A stretch of 64,000 nt of DNA from Chimonanthus salicifolius (lineage: Eukaryota; Streptophyta; Magnoliopsida; Laurales; Calycanthaceae), in assembly GCA_013350335.1 (NCBI GenBank), contig CM023535.1:39182069-39246068 (forward strand), given 5' to 3'. Positions 59,614-64,000 of this stretch are shown piece after piece. How positions within the stretch are numbered: position 1 is the stretch's first letter; each line of letters begins with the position of its first letter. The position numbers and the translations under genes are program-made. Under the pieces are notes generated by a model. The model saw only the letters and a list, made by a program, of their open reading frames with translations. It did no database searches and was not told the origin of the DNA.

Positions 59614-60464
59614 TGTTAGTGCCCTGGCTTTGCCGAGTCCCAAAGCTTATCAATTCCATGACTCGGGAAGAAGCACTTGCTAGAAGCTTGAAAAACTCAA
59701 GGTGATCAAGAAACAAGATCATGCACCACCAGATTGAAGCCCATTGTTATGGCAATCACAAAAAACAGGTATGTGGCCATAGATGACTTTAAGTGGAACC
59801 CACACCTTAGAGAGGACCATCCCTAGGCTTAGTTGCATATGTTGGTAATAGACATAATTAGCCTAGCGAGGAAGTTTGATAGTGAATTGGAAGCGAACAT
59901 GGAAATATGAATTAAGTTTACTATCAACTCGACCATTTGTTCTCACCAACCCCTCGGTGGAGACAGGATCGACCCATCATGGTCAAAGACTGGTCGGCCA
60001 AATTGATAAAGGGTTTGGAACATTGAACTGTCATTCTAGGTTTGCCTCTAATCGAGAGTCTCGTATGCACCGACCCCTCGGTGATGAACTTAACGACCCC
60101 TCATGGTCAATGACTCATCGATGATAACTTATGAGTTTTGGAACCTAGAACTCATGTGGACTCTCGAGAAAGCAAGTATCTCGGTAATTCAAGACCGATC
60201 AAGAGTACCAGCACCGACCCCTTGGTAAAAGGCAACAGGTCGTTCTAGGCAGGACAAGTTTTGGGAGATGAAACTCTGTCTGCATGATGTTGCCCCAAAT
60301 CGAGACCCTCGTATGGACCGACCTCTCAGTACCATGACTGTTGACCCATCGGCGACACAGACATGTCGGACGGGTATAAATTATGTCCTTGGAAGTGCAT
60401 TTATTGCGCAATGGTCAGGTGGTTGGACGGTAATATTCTTAGTCACCGACCCTTTGGTGCGCCC
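59614..60464 (+). repeat. CoE 3' LTR, interrupted
   Basis: TGTTAGTGCCCTGGC start. Matches the reverse complement of 39480-40175. Holds seven or so ACCGACCCCTCGGT dyads (59947, 60067, 60093, 60209, 60317, 60344, 60447). Cut at 60465 by the GyD LTR, which begins after CGCCC. Confidence 0.85.
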
Positions 60465-63400
60465 TGTAACACCCTGGAATTACAAAGTTATCATTTTATA
60501 TGAAAATATTCATATTTACGGAATTGCCATTGTGATAAAATTGATTTGAATTTAAATGGGTCAATGGCTCAATCAAGACCCAAAGGATGGTAGTTTGTTT
60601 ACAAAACAAATAAATGGATAAGATGAATTTAAACGGGTCAAGAATCATATTTGGGTCAAATTTTGATAAATGGGTCAAAATGGCTAGATGGGACCCAATG
60701 GGTCGTGAGTGGCATGATTAACCATGGATGGAGTTCAAGCTTAGTTAATTTAAGTTTATTCATTGCTTGAGTTTGGTTTGAGTTGAAATGAATGATGGGT
60801 TAGTTGAGTTGAATTTATTAGTTAAGTTAAATTAAATGAATGAGTTAGTTTGGGTGAGTTGGGTAAATGAGTTGGATGAATATGTATTAAATGAGTGAGA
60901 TGTAGAGATGGAGGGTTTGTAGGTTATTTAAATTCAAACACTAGGAAAACGTTGGTGCATGGGAGGCATTACCATGCATGTAACTCCCATTTATGTGATA
61001 AATAAAATGGGAGTTACATTTTGAATGGGAGTTACATTTGAAGTCACAAGGGTTGCTAGGGACGTTGGTTGCATGCATGAGCAATTTCATGCATGTAACG
61101 GCTACCATGGAGGTATGAGGGATGATGGCTGTTTGAGAGGTACAAATGCAAGGATAATGAGAGATCAATAGAGGAGAGAATGCAACTAATCACATGGGAC
61201 GTTGATGAGCATTAAGAAGTGGTGGTTACACATGGGCTGCATCAAGGGTGAGGAGTTACTTATTTCAAATATTCAAATCAAGCATGAGAAATGAATGGAC
61301 ATGGGGTTTCATCTCAAGGATGGAAACTCCCAAACGGTGCACTAATGGAAGATGAAGGTGATACAAATTAAGCTAGGGCTAAAACCGTTGGACCCTAGGA
61401 GAGTTTCATTTTTTAAATGAAACTCTCACATGCAAAGGTAATGAGAAAAGGAGTTAAGAAGTGGGGGTTACACAAGTCCAATTAACAAGGGACGTTGGGA
61501 ACATGGGGAGGTTTCATCTCATGATGAAACCCCCAAGTAACATAAAGTTTAGGGTAAAGGCAATGAGAGTTACACAAGATTAATCTTGGGCTGGTTTTGA
61601 CTAAACAAAGGGTGCCCATTTCTCTCTCTCTCCCTTTCTCTTGGCCGTTCTCTGTTTTCCCAAACACTAAGAGCAGTAGCTGGTTGTTAATCAGTCCTTG
61701 GTTTGATCCCTTTTCATCAAGACAAGTTCAGCAAAAAGGGAAGGAACAAGCGGGAGTAAAGATCAAGTGGAAGAGTCGCGGAAACGGTAGGTGTTCGATA
61801 AACTATTTTTAATTAAGAATTATGATCCAGCTATTGGATGGCTGAATCTAACAAGGGTTAAATATTGGTTAGAAGTACATGAATGAGATCAAAAGAGGGA
61901 CCATAGGGTTCGGCCCCATTGGATGGCCAAACCCCATGGAAATAATTGATTTATTTGGATGGTTTTTGGAAATTAAAACCATACAAATTTGGGACTGTTT
62001 TTAGATGATTTTAAGTGTGTGTTTTAAAAAGGTTAAAACATAAATAAGGAAGTTTGTTTTGGACATAGATGAATGATGAAGAAATTCAAAACCAAAGGTC
62101 ATAGGGTTCGGCCACCATGGAGGGCCGAACCCCATGCAAATAATGGTTTGTTTTGATGTATTTGGAACAAATAAACCATGAAGTTGGTGGACTGTTTTGG
62201 GTTATTATTTTAAGATGTAAATACATGTTTTAGAATGGTTAAAAAAAACATGGATTTGGGTGCTGGTTTCAGACCTAAGATGAAGGACTAAATGTTCAAA
62301 ATTAATCTCATGGTGTTCGGCCAATAAGCATGGCCGAACCCTATGAAATTGGGCTAATTTTGGATGGTTGTTTGAAGGTTAAAAACCTGATTTAGATATA
62401 CAGTTATTACATGATTAATTGAGGTTTAAAAACAGTGAACGTAATCATTGGGTTCAGCCATCATAGAGGGCCGAACCCCATGTAAAATGATGTTGGTTTT
62501 CATGTTGAGAATCCCATGGAAACCATGGAAACCATGAAAACCCATGGACTGTTTTGTGGAATAATTGGGTTAAGTTTATGATGAACATTAGGTATTATTT
62601 ATATGCTTCGATTTAAGAATAATATATGTTGATTATGGAGTTAGTATGGGTAAGTAATCGGCCAATATGAATGATGGAAATTGAGTATAAAATCACATTG
62701 GTGAGGTTCGGCCATGTGTATGGCCGAACCCCACTAATGGTAATTGTGGGACATAATTGTTGGTTTATATGAAGATATGGAAGGTTTAAGAAGGATCAAA
62801 TTAAGTGGTGAGGTTCAGCCGTGTGTATGGCTGAACCCCACTAAAGATGGTTTTATGTTTGGTGATGAAAGTTAGTTAATTTAAAGTAAAGGTTGGTCTC
62901 AATGGCACAATCGTAATTATGGCTGAAATGATCAAAAATAAAATGATCATATAATGGGATAAATGGGCTAAAACCAAAGTGGTAAGGTTCAGCCATAATG
63001 TATGGCCGAACCCTACAAAGGTTCATTTAGAAGTTTGGGTAATTAGATAGGTTTTAATTAAATAAATGAATGACCAATGTTTTAATGGATGAGGTTCGGC
63101 TATGGCTTTGGCCGAACCCCACTAGGTGGTTCTTGGAGCATTAAGCTTTGCTGGAAATTAGGTGGATAAATGATTAACTTGCTGCCATGTACATAGGGTA
63201 TTCGGATTTTTAGAACGGTGAGCGAGCCGTGATCGGAAGACGGTCCAAAGGAAGGATCGAACAAAGTAAACTATTGTAGGTTTCCTACCTTGTTGTAACC
63301 ACATAACTTATTTGCTGTTTTATGTTTATTTGAATAAGTTATTTGAATCAAATGTTATATTTACAAATGGCATGTTTGCATAGGCATCTCATGCATAGCA

Positions 63401-64000
63401 TGGGATGATGGGGAAGTAACCGGAGGCCACACTCCGTCGGGGCGTCCGAAAGACCATTGTGGGGTACCCTGATGATGAGAATCCCATCAGGAGGAATCCG
63501 GAGGCCACACTCCGTCGGGGCGTCCGAAAGACCACTGTGGGTTACCTTGACGATGAGAATCCCGTCAAGTGATGGCTATGTTGAATGGTGATGGGTGGGA
63601 CTCATTACATGTTCATTTCATACATAGCATATTTTTACAGAATTTTGTCACACATGTATAACTATTATCCTATTTGCATGTTTTTGACTAACCATGTGGT
63701 AGCCCTATTCAGAAACACTACTGGGCGCGTTGATCTAACGCCCTATCTATATCTTTAGTGGATGATGCAGGGAAAGGAAAGAACGTGGTTGGAGAAGAGG
63801 ACCAAGTACGAAAACTTGGGCGATTTGAATGATTGAAATGGACTATGAATGGATTATTTATGGACTTGTTAGTTGATTTATTTGGAACAATGTAATTTGT
63901 TAAATTAGATGTTGGCATGTAATAAGTAGTTAAGTAGATGCTATGGTTGGATTTATTTGAATGGTTTGGAATGAATAGTAGACTAAGGTTATATAATAAT
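60465..64000 (+). repeat. GyD LTR, right end outside window
   Basis: TGTAACACCCTGGAATT start; the order of blocks follows 40254-40918 then 48640-51720. GTTTCAT dyads at 60956-61535; a purine/pyrimidine 'tctctctctccc' tract at 61621; GGTTCGGCC dyads at 61908, 62106, about 62316, 62453, 62705, 62814, 62988 and 63096; two CGGAGGC units (63420-63540), each followed by a hairpin (63468-63491, 63545-63569); GGGCG box at 63722. From the first copy's length, about 450 bases remain beyond the window. Whether it is a solo LTR or a 5' LTR cannot be told. Confidence 0.9.

Overview
The window looks like one block of old transposable-element DNA from the nuclear genome of a flowering plant. I found no convincing host gene, rRNA, tRNA or CRISPR array. 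The signs are long-LTR Ty3/gypsy elements with tRNA-iMet primer sites and Tekay/Del-like chromodomain tails, Copia-type LTRs, a miniature LTR element (TRIM), low-GC spacers and stop codons that look like decayed methylated cytosines. The species cannot be named from this sequence. Family labels used here (GyA, GyC, GyD, GyF, CoE) are mine and describe only relationships visible inside the window.

Left third (1-17145). A broken GyA copy (1-2767) abuts a minus-strand GyA-like element. That element's gag (13683 to 12679, continuing at 2885-2768) is split by a complete GyF element (2886-12673; two LTRs of about 2.4 kb, target duplication AGAGG, full gag-pol with many stops). The minus-strand LTR follows at 14191-17145.

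Middle (17146-40175). A GyA element with both LTRs and gag-pol (17146-29331) has lost the end of its 3' LTR in a junction with a GyD LTR remnant. That remnant holds a 4.3 kb GyA solo LTR (29998-34272) and sits against a GyC LTR piece (35495-37025). Next come reverse-strand Copia-type LTRs and a non-coding interior (37026-40175).

Right (40176-64000). A four-level nest: GyC LTR (from 40176) > GyD solo LTR (40254-51965) > GyA solo LTR (40919-48634) > GyA-like solo LTR (44137-48128). All three solo LTRs have readable 5-bp target duplications. The GyC copy continues with an embedded, internally inverted TRIM (54168-55077), a chromodomain-type pol tail, a polypurine tract and a truncated 3' LTR to about 57936. 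A Copia-like piece without recognisable coding (about 57937-60464) is cut by a second GyD LTR (60465 to window end).

The most notable signal is not a protein. The LTRs are packed with short inverted repeats, and each family has its own repeated word. Several hairpins near the LTR 3' ends and in tandem arrays differ between copies by paired, compensating substitutions. This suggests that structured RNA (or DNA cruciforms) was selected in these elements. It is the best candidate here for an undescribed system.
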